Source: Glaciecola sp047250385
GTDB lineage: Bacteria > Pseudomonadota > Gammaproteobacteria > Enterobacterales > Alteromonadaceae
Length of the DNA stretch: 64,000 nucleotides
Direction of reading: 5' to 3'
Assembly (NCBI RefSeq): GCF_047250385.1
Contig: NZ_JBLBVM010000046.1
Coordinates: forward strand, 62,001-126,000
Part shown: piece after piece, positions 1 through 7,999 of the stretch
Layout of the letters: the number at the start of each line of letters is the position of its first letter
Numbering within the stretch: the stretch's first letter is position 1
Notes under the pieces: model-generated
Database searches by the model: none
Seen by the model: the letters and a program-made list of their open reading frames with translations, nothing else
Told to the model about the DNA's origin: nothing
Translations under genes and position numbers: made by a program

Positions 1-1541
1 AAAATATCAGGGCTGATTGTTTCATCCTCGCTAATATGCCATCTAAGAAGCGCTTCAGCTTTCACAATTCTGTTGCTCTTTAGATTATAGATAGGCTGCA
101 CATATAGCTCAAACTGATCCCTCTCAATTGCGTGACGCAGTGCCTCTTCAAGCATGAGTCGTCTTTCTGAAGCTATTTTCAAATCCAGCGAATAAAATTG
201 AATAGAATCAGAGCCGCTTTGTTTCGCATGATGCAGGGCTAAGTCTGCATACTTCATTAATTCTTCAACCGTGCCGCCGTCTGATGGGTAGCTTGAAACG
301 CCAATTTTTAAAGGAAGTTCACAACGACGTTCCTTATTGGTGAAATAAGGTTCGTTTGAGGCATCCCTTAATACTTTTGTAAGCTCGATGGTCTCATTCA
401 AGTATTCTTTAGAGTCAGGTTTGCCATCAATGTCTTTAGCGAAGTGAACTACAGCAAATTCGTCAGCGCCGATTCGGGCTAAGAAATCATTTTTAGGGAC
501 AATAGTTTTTAAGCGATTTGCGACTTGGGTAAGGAGCTGATCACCCGTTAAGTGGCCATATAATTCGTTAATATTTTTAAAGTTATTGATGTCTAAATAA
601 ATAACGTAAAAGGGCGTGCCACTTGCGATGGTTTGGTCGAGTGTTTGCCAAAAATACTGGCGATTTGGCAACTTCGTTAAGGCATCGTGCAAGGATAAGT
701 CTTCGTTTGTTTGCAATAGATATTTTACTCGGGTGACATCACTTGTGGTAAATATCCAGTTGCACAAGTTTCCCTTTTCATCTTTAACAGGGTGTATTCC
801 CAGCTGTATCCACTTATGGTGATTAGGCGGTAAGTGCCAGTATAATTCACCTGTCCAGCTCGATTGTGTTTCAAAGATACGATCACGCTCAGGAAACTGT
901 TTACTCAATAAGTCTAGGATGACATTGACGGGCGATTGCTCTGAAAGCCCCATCTCCATTTCGAATATTCTGTAAGAGCTTGGGTTAGACTCGGAAATCT
1001 GAAATTCAACATCGGTAATTACCACTCCGATTGATGCATATTGAATTGCTTCTCGAATAGGTAAATTACTATTGTCACCTAAATCCTGCTTCATCAATAC
1101 TGAACGCAGTCTTTCGTGCATGTAATCATGCTTTTCAATTACTCGATCGTTTGAAATCAATAATTCACGGGCGACTTGCAGGGTTTCTTGCTGCCGTAAA
1201 TACTCATCTTGAACATTCTTAATGACTAGGTAGTTATCAGGGCCAGCACTTGCAGCCACTGCTTCAAGGTGCAAATTGCCACCCTTTACGTCTTCAGTCC
1301 AAATACCACTATGCACTTGACCTTCAGAATATATTTTCCAAAAATCATGTGCTTCATATAAGAAATCCGAGAGGAATAAACTAGTATCGCTAATATCAAC
1401 AACACTATTGTTATTTATAGAGGGGATAAGATCACCAACCCAACTAGGTGTGGCTTGTATGACTTCGAAAATGTTGTCGTTACGCAACTTTAGAATTGCA
1501 CAGTCTATAATACCTAGGGCTTGAATGAGTGACGATTGCAT
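1..1541 (-). CDS. PAS-GGDEF-EAL cyclic-di-GMP signalling protein, C-terminus beyond window
   Basis: The reading frame opens at an ATG at 1541 and stays open to the left edge, giving about 513 residues. The N-terminal 120 residues look like a PAS-like sensor. A second PAS domain lies at about residues 165-280 and ends in the usual TSDVTR linker. A diguanylate cyclase domain follows (LSLHDALTKLPNR, then RIGADEF near residues 356-362). The start of an EAL phosphodiesterase domain (FELYVQP, then AEALLRW near residue 494) is cut by the window edge. The second glycine of GGDEF is alanine, so cyclase activity is uncertain. No membrane segment is seen in the visible part. It starts 4 bp after the stop of the small GTPase gene, so it is probably the last gene of that operon and may be its cyclic-di-GMP output. 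Confidence 0.9.
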   Translation of the reverse strand, partial: MQSSLIQALGIIDCAILKLRNDNIFEVIQATPSWVGDLIPSINNNSVVDISDTSLFLSDFLYEAHDFWKIYSEGQVHSGIWTEDVKGGNLHLEAVAASAGPDNYLVIKNVQDEYLRQQETLQVARELLISNDRVIEKHDYMHERLRSVLMKQDLGDNSNLPIREAIQYASIGVVITDVEFQISESNPSSYRIFEMEMGLSEQSPVNVILDLLSKQFPERDRIFETQSSWTGELYWHLPPNHHKWIQLGIHPVKDEKGNLCNWIFTTSDVTRVKYLLQTNEDLSLHDALTKLPNRQYFWQTLDQTIASGTPFYVIYLDINNFKNINELYGHLTGDQLLTQVANRLKTIVPKNDFLARIGADEFAVVHFAKDIDGKPDSKEYLNETIELTKVLRDASNEPYFTNKERRCELPLKIGVSSYPSDGGTVEELMKYADLALHHAKQSGSDSIQFYSLDLKIASERRLMLEEALRHAIERDQFELYVQPIYNLKSNRIVKAEALLRWHISEDETISPDI

Positions 1542-1545
1542 TATA

Positions 1546-2040
1546 TTAATCCATTATTGTCTTTGCCAAAAACGTAAACATGTCTTCAACTTGACTACCT
1601 GTCTTTGCGCTAGTGTTAAACACCCCATTAAAGAGGGAGCCAACATTTTCAATATCATTTTGCGCCCAATTAATTGCAGGGGATAGGTCGCTTTTATTGA
1701 TAACTAAAATTGCAGGAACATCAGTGTGCTTTTGTGCTTCTTTGTATACTTCAATAGCTTCAACAAAAGACGCACTTCTTGTTTGATCCATTACAATCAC
1801 GTATGCAGCTGCACCGCGCAAATATCTTGGGTTGAACCCACAATACTTATCAATCCCCTCTAAATCCCAAAGCATTAACTGCACGGGAGTAAAGGTAGAA
1901 TCGATAATCTTTTTATCAATTTTCACGCCAATACTAGTGAGGTATTTTTCGGAAAAAATACCGTCTACATATTGTTTAATGAGACTTGTTTTACCAACAC
2001 CCGTTGGTCCAAGTATACAAATCTTTTTCTGTAGCATCAT
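1546..2040 (-). CDS. Ras/Rab-like small GTPase
   Basis: This 164-residue single-domain GTPase carries all guanine-nucleotide motifs: P-loop GPTGVGKTSL (about residues 11-20), a switch I threonine in TSIGV, DLEG in WDLEGID as the DxxG motif, NKSD as NKxD, and TSAKTG as the G5 loop. YLRGAAAYVIVMDQT after switch II is strongly Rab-like. The residue matching the catalytic glutamine of Ras/Rab (GQE) is isoleucine (GID), which suggests slow intrinsic hydrolysis or help from a partner. There is no C-terminal prenylation cysteine. Its ATG overlaps the stop codon of the upstream membrane protein gene by 4 bp, so the two are probably translationally coupled. Related bacterial GTPases of the MglA/conservon type work with Roadblock partners; the partner here is inferred to be the 600-residue neighbour. 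Confidence 0.9.
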   Translation of the reverse strand: MMLQKKICILGPTGVGKTSLIKQYVDGIFSEKYLTSIGVKIDKKIIDSTFTPVQLMLWDLEGIDKYCGFNPRYLRGAAAYVIVMDQTRSASFVEAIEVYKEAQKHTDVPAILVINKSDLSPAINWAQNDIENVGSLFNGVFNTSAKTGSQVEDMFTFLAKTIMD

Positions 2041-3839
2041 TCAACAACTCGACCATTTAGTTCTGCAAACATAACATTAAACAATACCTTGCGGGTTGTC
2101 TTTATGTTGCCCGGCAATTCAATTTCGCCTATTCCTACTGAAAAGATATGTTCGGGTTTTAATCCGCGCTCTATCAACGCTTCCCTAACCACTAGTGCTC
2201 TTTGGCGGCTCAGCCTCTGATTAAAACTGCGCTCACCACTACTATCACTTGCGCCAACAATGACTAGGTTTGTGCTGCGATTTAGTTTTTTCGCAAGCCT
2301 TTCTATATTAATATAGTTTTCAGTGACCTTGTCTAATCCTGTGTTTTGGTCAGGAGAGAGAGATGTTTCTCCTGGGTCAAAACCAATCTGAATACTACTT
2401 ATTTCACCCACTAGACGAATAAATAACTGTTCGTTAACCGCCGTGTTCTCAGATAAATCAAACGCATTATCGATTATCTCTAATGCTTGACTATCAATGT
2501 TTAATAATTCAATACCGGGTATTTGATTTAATTGACCCACTAAGTTTTGGTATTCATTCAACTCTATACTACCCGTAAATGCCATTGATTGAGTATCAAA
2601 ATCGACTGACTCGTATTGAGATACGATCTTTTCAATTTTATGTTTTAAAAGTGCAGAGTCTATCGAAATGAAGGGAGTTTCAATTACTTTGACGTATGCA
2701 GGATCAATATCAGATTGTGCTAGCCAATCTTCTGTAGTCATTGCGTCGGGATCGCGCATGACTTTTAACTGAATATGATAGCGTTCGCTTGCATTTAATT
2801 TTTGCACTACAAGGCCTGGTGTATTGGGCAAACTTTCTATTTCGCTGATTGTATAGTTAGTGTATATCCAGCCAAAGATATACCAACCAATGGCGCCTAA
2901 AAGGATGAAAAATACGATTAAGCCAAAAATAGGTTTTTTCACTGACTTTTCGTTTTCGTCTTTGGCTTCTGATAAAAGACAGTCTTGTAATAAGGAGTCG
3001 GCTGTTAGAAAGGCCTTGCTATCGCCATTGTAAGATTTTAGGTCGTCAAGAAATATGCGTTGAATTTCCTCAAGCGTCACTTGTAATTGGATGTTTGCTT
3101 CTCTCGAGATATTGCCTGTTACCGCCGCAACTAGTATCGCATGCGGACTTTGACGGATTAGCAAAGTGAAATCATCAGTTTTGATTGTATCTAATTGCTG
3201 TTCATTACCTTCATTAGACGGATTAAACGAATCCGCTACAAAATCATTAATAGCAGTGAGCATCGCTGATACTAAGTCGGCGTCTTCTTCTTTAAAATTA
3301 TCAGAGACGACTGATTTTAGTAGACTTCCGGTTTGTTTATGAATTAAAAAAACCTGCTCTACTTTAAATACAAAGGTTTGCGAAGCGACATACTCGGAAA
3401 AAGAAACACCTGCTCGCCAAGCGCTAATGCGCCACTTGATGCCTTTAGCCGTAAAGCTATTCTCAATGATGTCATTGGTTTTTTCGATAAAATCGGTAAA
3501 GAAGACTGCAACTGACTTTCTGACGAGGCTGCCCATTAGGGGATACAGATAGTCGATAAACTCGTCGCGTTGATTCGATATCGACTTTTCAACTGATTTT
3601 GCAACGATAGGCTGGATAATACGTTGCACAGAGCCATCTTGTTGCTCTCGGTCGTGCAAGGCTTCAGAAAGAACTTCTGAAACCATTTTTCTTGATTCGG
3701 CACGCAGCTCCGAAACACTTTCCTCAACTTTATGTCCAACAAGAATTTGGCGAAGCGCTGCTAATTGAATATTTTCTTCATTCAATTTGCTCTCGTCCTT
3801 TTGAGAACCCTTGTTGTCTTGCACCTCGTTATCCTGCAT
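2037..3839 (-). CDS. Membrane-anchored protein with predicted GTPase-partner module and OmpA-like C-terminus
   Basis: The 600-residue protein has a long cytoplasmic N-terminal half, one transmembrane helix near residues 300-322 (PIFGLIVFFILLGAIGW), and a periplasmic C-terminal half. The last 120 residues form an OmpA/MotB-like peptidoglycan-binding domain (LVIVGASDSSG, then QRALVVREALIERG). A BON-like stretch lies between the helix and that domain. The cytoplasmic part holds a helical region and then a block at about 155-270 with FKVEQVFLIHKQTGSLL and, later, MLTAINDFVADSF. This block resembles modules seen in proteins encoded beside Ras-like GTPases, and its pattern is reminiscent of Roadblock/longin folds; that fold is inferred. 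The gene overlaps the GTPase gene by 4 bp. It could anchor the GTPase to the cell wall. Confidence 0.8.
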   Translation of the reverse strand: MQDNEVQDNKGSQKDESKLNEENIQLAALRQILVGHKVEESVSELRAESRKMVSEVLSEALHDREQQDGSVQRIIQPIVAKSVEKSISNQRDEFIDYLYPLMGSLVRKSVAVFFTDFIEKTNDIIENSFTAKGIKWRISAWRAGVSFSEYVASQTFVFKVEQVFLIHKQTGSLLKSVVSDNFKEEDADLVSAMLTAINDFVADSFNPSNEGNEQQLDTIKTDDFTLLIRQSPHAILVAAVTGNISREANIQLQVTLEEIQRIFLDDLKSYNGDSKAFLTADSLLQDCLLSEAKDENEKSVKKPIFGLIVFFILLGAIGWYIFGWIYTNYTISEIESLPNTPGLVVQKLNASERYHIQLKVMRDPDAMTTEDWLAQSDIDPAYVKVIETPFISIDSALLKHKIEKIVSQYESVDFDTQSMAFTGSIELNEYQNLVGQLNQIPGIELLNIDSQALEIIDNAFDLSENTAVNEQLFIRLVGEISSIQIGFDPGETSLSPDQNTGLDKVTENYINIERLAKKLNRSTNLVIVGASDSSGERSFNQRLSRQRALVVREALIERGLKPEHIFSVGIGEIELPGNIKTTRKVLFNVMFAELNGRVVE

Positions 3840-3845
3840 GAGTTA

Positions 3846-4379
3846 TTAATCTGTTTCCAGATTTGATGCCATGGTTGCAAGCAGACGAGCAAGTGTTTTC
3901 CTATCTGTTTTCGTATCGGTAAGTTCGTGGGAGACTTTTGCAAGTTTGTCCATTGCTTCAATATATTTTGATTCGAATGATACGGTAAGCGCAGCCATTT
4001 CTTTGTCAATACGATCATGCAAGGCATCGGCGTCATCTTTACCAGATGATTCGGCCATTTCGAGCTGCGAATTAAGTGCTTCGCTCGCTTTCACCATGCT
4101 GCTGTGATTTTCTTCGTGATGCGAGTCAATGTTTTGTAGTTTTTTATCAAGAGCATCAAGTGAGCGTTCGAACTGTTCTTGCATCTCACTAAAGTGCTGA
4201 ATTTGTTGTTCTTTCATTGCGCTGAGTGCGCTACTGAGTTCGTTATGAATAGAGTCAATGCGACTCTCAATTGACTTTTTAGCTTCGCCAAAAACAATAG
4301 AACGAAGTTGTTCCAATTCAGATAATATGGGCTCATCACTTTGAGTATTGGAATCTGTTTTACTGGGTTTCGCTGACAT
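3846..4379 (-). CDS. Coiled-coil protein of unknown function, first gene of the GTPase operon
   Basis: I do not recognise the family. The 177-residue product is acidic and hydrophilic, has no signal peptide or membrane segment, and is predicted to be mostly long helices rich in E, K, S and Q, as expected of a coiled coil (roughly residues 35-165). Near the N-terminus it carries ELEQLRSIVFGEA, which resembles QLAALRQILVGHK at the matching place in the next protein, so the two may share a docking segment. The gene lies 6 bp upstream of the OmpA-domain gene and is probably the first in the operon. A structural or scaffold role in the GTPase system is inferred from position only. Confidence 0.75.
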   Translation of the reverse strand: MSAKPSKTDSNTQSDEPILSELEQLRSIVFGEAKKSIESRIDSIHNELSSALSAMKEQQIQHFSEMQEQFERSLDALDKKLQNIDSHHEENHSSMVKASEALNSQLEMAESSGKDDADALHDRIDKEMAALTVSFESKYIEAMDKLAKVSHELTDTKTDRKTLARLLATMASNLETD

Positions 4380-4478
4380 TCTATCCGCCTTCTTTCCTAA
4401 TGCACGCCAAGTCGTGTTCTTTGCTCTTAAAATGATACTACTCTGTTTTTACTGCATAATTAAACTATATTTTTAAGC

Positions 4479-4503
4479 TGTCGCGGATACGCGACAATTT
4501 TTT
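4479..4503 (+). terminator. Terminator-like hairpin in the leader of the AbgT gene
   Basis: A 7-bp GC-rich stem (TGTCGCG, loop GATA, CGCGACA) is followed by A and six T on the plus strand, the form of an intrinsic terminator. It lies between two divergent operons and only 66 bp before the AbgT start, so no plus-strand gene needs termination here. It may be an attenuator in the AbgT leader or a block to transcription coming from the left. Confidence 0.5.
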
Positions 4504-4569
4504 GTGTCATAAAGTGACAATTTAGGTATCATTTAACAATAGAATAACAATAATAAAAGTGAGCAACAG

Positions 4570-6180
4570 TTGAGTAGTAGCAAAACATCTCCCAATTCGC
4601 CCTCAAATCAACCTCAAGATTTATCTAAATCAGGTTGGTTTTCTAAGTTCTTATCAACGGTTGAGTGGCTAGGAAACCTTTTACCACACCCCATTACCTT
4701 ATTTGCTTTATTAGCGGTCATCATTGTTTTGTTGAGTGGCGTCTTAGGCTACTTTGACGTTAGTGTTGCAGACCCCCGTCCAGAAGGTAGCAAGGGGCGT
4801 GAACTGGATGGCTTTATCGAAGTTATTTCACTCTTAGATGCGGAAGGCTTGCGCCGAATAGTGACAAACCTAGTTACCAACTTCACTGGTTTTGCACCTT
4901 TAGGTACCGTACTTGTTGCTTTGCTAGGGGTGTCGCTAGCAGAACACTCAGGGCTTCTTAGTACTATCATGCGTTCAATGGTAATGAATGCCTCTAAACG
5001 CATGGTAACCGTCGTTATCGTTTTTGCTGGTGTTGTATCAAACACCGCATCTGAACTCGGTTATGTAGTAATGATTCCTTTAGCTGCGATGATATTCCAC
5101 TCTCTTGGGCGTCATCCATTAGCTGGTTTGGCTGCAGCATTTGCTGGTGTTTCCGCGGGCTACAGTGCGAACATATTGATTGGGACAGTTGACCCCTTGT
5201 TGGCTGGTTTCACCGAAAGCTCAGCGCGCATTATTGATCCTGATTACACGGTGAGTGCCGAAGTAAATTGGTACTTCATGATTATCAGTACATTCGCGGT
5301 TGCCGCAATGGGCGCGTTCGTAACTGAAAAGATAGTGGAGCCCAGACTCGGTACTTACAATCCTGACGATGCTTCAATAGATTTAGGAAAGCAGCAACTT
5401 GATAGTCCAACTGCACTTGAAATTAAAGGAATGAAATGGGCTGGGTTTAGTTTTCTTTTGCTATTAGGCCTCCTTGCATTAACCGTTGTTCCTGCGGATG
5501 GTATTTTGCGAAACCAAGAAACAGGGTTGGTAAAAGGTTCACCGTTTCTTAAAGGCATAGTTGTTTATATCTTCATTACTTTTGCGATACCGGGTTTTGT
5601 GTACGGTAAGATCGTTGGCACAATGAAGAATGACCGTGATGTTATCGATGCGATGGCGAAAAGTATGAGTTCGATGGGCTTATACATTGTATTGGTGTTT
5701 TTTGCAGCGCAGTTTGTTGCGTTCTTTAAATGGACAAATTTAGGTACTGTGCTCGCAGTTAAGGGTGCGGCAATACTCCAAGCAACAGGCTTAGACGGAC
5801 CAGAAGTCTTTGTCCTCTTTATCCTCATGTGTGGCTTAGTTAATTTATCTTTGGGAAGTGCATCAGCTCAATGGGCAATTACTGCGCCTATATTTGTGCC
5901 AATGCTAATGCTAATTGGCTATTCTCCTGAGGTGATCCAAGCCGCGTATCGAATTGGGGATTCAGTAACGAATGTCATCACACCGATGATGAGTTACTTC
6001 GGTCTTATATTGGCCATTGGTGTGCGCTATAAGAAAGATCTGGGAATAGGAACACTGATAGCAACTATGTTGCCTTACACGATGGTCTTCATGTTTGGTT
6101 GGACAATACTGTTCTATTTGTGGGTATTTGTATTCGGTTTACCTGTTGGTCCTGGCGCACCAACATACTACACTCCATAG
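4570..6180 (+). CDS. AbgT family transporter
   Basis: The 536-residue inner-membrane protein has about a dozen hydrophobic helices, the length of the AbgT family (E. coli AbgT is about 508). Family features include an N-terminal WLGNLLPHP, a long first periplasmic loop, SASAQWAITAPIFVPM near residue 430, DSVTNVITPMM, and the C-terminal GPGAPTYY. Characterised members import p-aminobenzoyl-glutamate or export sulfonamides; which applies here cannot be told. The start used is TTG at 4570 because no in-frame ATG gives a full N-terminus; the Shine-Dalgarno sequence is weak (AAGTGAG). The gene stands alone, without the abgA/abgB hydrolase genes that accompany abgT in E. coli, and has a hairpin in its leader. 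Confidence 0.93.
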   Translation: MSSSKTSPNSPSNQPQDLSKSGWFSKFLSTVEWLGNLLPHPITLFALLAVIIVLLSGVLGYFDVSVADPRPEGSKGRELDGFIEVISLLDAEGLRRIVTNLVTNFTGFAPLGTVLVALLGVSLAEHSGLLSTIMRSMVMNASKRMVTVVIVFAGVVSNTASELGYVVMIPLAAMIFHSLGRHPLAGLAAAFAGVSAGYSANILIGTVDPLLAGFTESSARIIDPDYTVSAEVNWYFMIISTFAVAAMGAFVTEKIVEPRLGTYNPDDASIDLGKQQLDSPTALEIKGMKWAGFSFLLLLGLLALTVVPADGILRNQETGLVKGSPFLKGIVVYIFITFAIPGFVYGKIVGTMKNDRDVIDAMAKSMSSMGLYIVLVFFAAQFVAFFKWTNLGTVLAVKGAAILQATGLDGPEVFVLFILMCGLVNLSLGSASAQWAITAPIFVPMLMLIGYSPEVIQAAYRIGDSVTNVITPMMSYFGLILAIGVRYKKDLGIGTLIATMLPYTMVFMFGWTILFYLWVFVFGLPVGPGAPTYYTP

Positions 6181-6190
6181 TGATAATGCG

Positions 6191-6219
6191 CCGATGCAAG
6201 TGTTCTGCGCTTGCATCGG
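6191..6219 (+). terminator. Intrinsic terminator after the AbgT gene
   Basis: A perfect 10-bp stem (CCGATGCAAG pairing with CTTGCATCGG) with a 9-base loop starts 10 bp after the AbgT stop. The following tract is only moderately T-rich (TGTCTATATTT). Confidence 0.6.
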
Positions 6220-6364
6220 TGTCTATATTTAATAATATTCGGTTTGAATATCACTATTTCAAACATCTAGTCCAAAATTGTCTTATCATCGTACTATTCT
6301 CATGAAAATTCGCTAGGCATATTAACAAGCAGTGTTAAAGCCATCATAAAAGTTACTTAAAACT

Positions 6365-7456
6365 ATGAAATACAAATCACAATCTTCATTTTCACATGGT
6401 CAAGCTGACAAAGTCGGCGTTTTAATATCAAACTTAGGCACTCCTGAAGCACCCACAAAACAGGCTTTGAAGCCTTACTTAAAACAATTCTTATCCGATC
6501 CGAGAGTTGTGGAAGTGCCAAAGTTGATTTGGTGGTGTGTACTGAACTTAGTGATTTTAAATATACGACCTAAGCGTTCAGCTGAGGCATATAAAACCGT
6601 GTGGACGGAAGAGGGTTCCCCTTTGCTAGTACATACCAAAAATCAAGCTCTCGGCCTCACAGAAAAATTAAAAACAGAATACGGAGAAAACGTAGTCCTT
6701 AGTTATGCCATGCGCTATGGCCAGCCTTCGGTAAGCCATGCTATTGATGATTTACTAGCCCAAGGTGCTAGGAAAATAGTGGTACTTCCTTTGTATCCGC
6801 AGTATTGCGCCTCTACAACAGGTTCTACTTTTGATGCTGTGGCGGAAGATTTTGTCAAACGAAGATGGCTGCCTGATTTTCGCTTTGTAAGCCATTATCA
6901 TGATAATGCTGAATACATAAAATGCGTAGCTGACAAAATTAGAAAACATTGGGAAACACACCCAAGAGCCGATAAATTGTTATTTTCATATCACGGCATT
7001 CCAAAACGCTATCTGTTAAATGGCGACCCATACCACTGCGAGTGCTACAAAACATCAAGGTTAATTGCTGAGGAACTCGGCTTAGAAGAATCAGAGTACA
7101 TGACAAGCTTTCAGTCTCGCTTTGGTCGAGAGGAATGGTTGAAACCTTATACCGACCATACTTTAAAAGCGTTTCCAGAGCAGGGCGTCAAATCGGTTCA
7201 AGTTGTCTGTCCAGGTTTTTCATCTGACTGTTTAGAAACGATTGAAGAGATTGGTGAAGAAAACCGAGAGTATTTTGAAGAAGCGGGTGGTGAGCGTTAT
7301 GAATACATCGAGGCGCTGAATAGCGATGATGCGCATATCAACATGCTGTTTAATTTGGTAAAAGAAAATATGGCCGGTTGGAACATGGATCCAAGCGCTA
7401 GCAATAACTACGAATTGCGCGATGCTAGGGCGAAAAACTTAGGTGCTCATAAATAA
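6365..7456 (+). CDS. hemH: Ferrochelatase
   Basis: Inserts ferrous iron into protoporphyrin IX in the last step of heme synthesis, in the cytoplasm or at the inner membrane. The 363-residue protein shows the family signatures in order: GVLISNLGTPEAP at the N-terminus, SDPRVVEVPK, the LPLYPQYCASTTGS loop, the catalytic histidine in FSYHGIPKRY near residue 205, YHCECYKTS, and CPGFSSDCLETIEEI with the conserved glutamates near 300. It is slightly longer than E. coli HemH (320). Its TAA overlaps the ATG of the DUF4112 gene by one base (TAATG), so those two genes are translationally coupled. A TonB receptor gene converges from the right. Confidence 0.97.
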   Translation: MKYKSQSSFSHGQADKVGVLISNLGTPEAPTKQALKPYLKQFLSDPRVVEVPKLIWWCVLNLVILNIRPKRSAEAYKTVWTEEGSPLLVHTKNQALGLTEKLKTEYGENVVLSYAMRYGQPSVSHAIDDLLAQGARKIVVLPLYPQYCASTTGSTFDAVAEDFVKRRWLPDFRFVSHYHDNAEYIKCVADKIRKHWETHPRADKLLFSYHGIPKRYLLNGDPYHCECYKTSRLIAEELGLEESEYMTSFQSRFGREEWLKPYTDHTLKAFPEQGVKSVQVVCPGFSSDCLETIEEIGEENREYFEEAGGERYEYIEALNSDDAHINMLFNLVKENMAGWNMDPSASNNYELRDARAKNLGAHK

Positions 7457-7929
7457 TGCCACAAGACAAAAAGAACAGAGACTTACAGATCAAAGAAGCG
7501 ATAGCGAGCGAGTTGGCTCCAGAACATTTTAGAGCCCCGGATGCATTATTGCAGGCGCAATCCATTGCTAACTTATTAGATACAGCGGTTAAAGTTCCAT
7601 TTGTCGGAATAAAAGTTGGTTTGGATTTCTTAGTCGGTTTAGTGCCAGTTGTTGGTGATGCAACAATGCTACTCGCGTCATTTCGTATAGTGCATTTAGG
7701 ACGCAAGTTAGGCATCCCAAAGGCATTGCAGACAGCGATGTTACGCAACGCCATTATCGACTTTGGCTTGGGCTTTATTCCGGTAGTCGGTGATGTCGTT
7801 GATTTGTTTTACAAAGCGAACCAAAAAAATGTGCGTATTATGGAACGCTGGTGGATTGAGCAAAATAAAGCGAAAGTAGACGCCTTGGCCAAACAAAAGT
7901 TACATGAATGGGAGCAGCAGCAAGATTAG
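7456..7929 (+). CDS. DUF4112 family membrane-associated protein
   Basis: The 157-residue protein matches the DUF4112 pattern: LLDTAVKVPFVGIKVGLDFL, then LVPVVGDATMLLASF, and a repeat of the same theme (IDFGLGFIPVVGDVVDLFY). The two PVVGD segments sit in hydrophobic stretches, probably membrane-inserted helices. The lysine-rich C-terminal 40 residues look cytoplasmic. The function of the family is unknown. It starts inside the hemH stop codon, so it is made together with ferrochelatase. The start is fixed by that overlap. Confidence 0.88.
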   Translation: MPQDKKNRDLQIKEAIASELAPEHFRAPDALLQAQSIANLLDTAVKVPFVGIKVGLDFLVGLVPVVGDATMLLASFRIVHLGRKLGIPKALQTAMLRNAIIDFGLGFIPVVGDVVDLFYKANQKNVRIMERWWIEQNKAKVDALAKQKLHEWEQQQD

Positions 7930-7934
7930 CCTTA

Positions 7935-7999
7935 TGCTAGAGCCTAAAACTGCTAGAGCCTAAAACTGCTAGAGCCCAAAAACTGCTAGAGCCTAAAAC
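7935..7999. repeat. Four tandem copies of a 16-bp unit
   Basis: The unit TGCTAGAGCCTAAAAC occurs four times head to tail; the third copy has one substitution and one extra A (17 bp). The array starts just after the DUF4112 stop, and the last copy contains the stop codon of the convergent TonB receptor gene. There are no unique spacers, so it is a simple tandem repeat, probably from slippage. Confidence 0.9.

Noticed and set aside
7935..7999. Possible CRISPR array
   Set aside because: Units are 16 bp and directly adjacent, with no unique spacers and no cas genes in the window.
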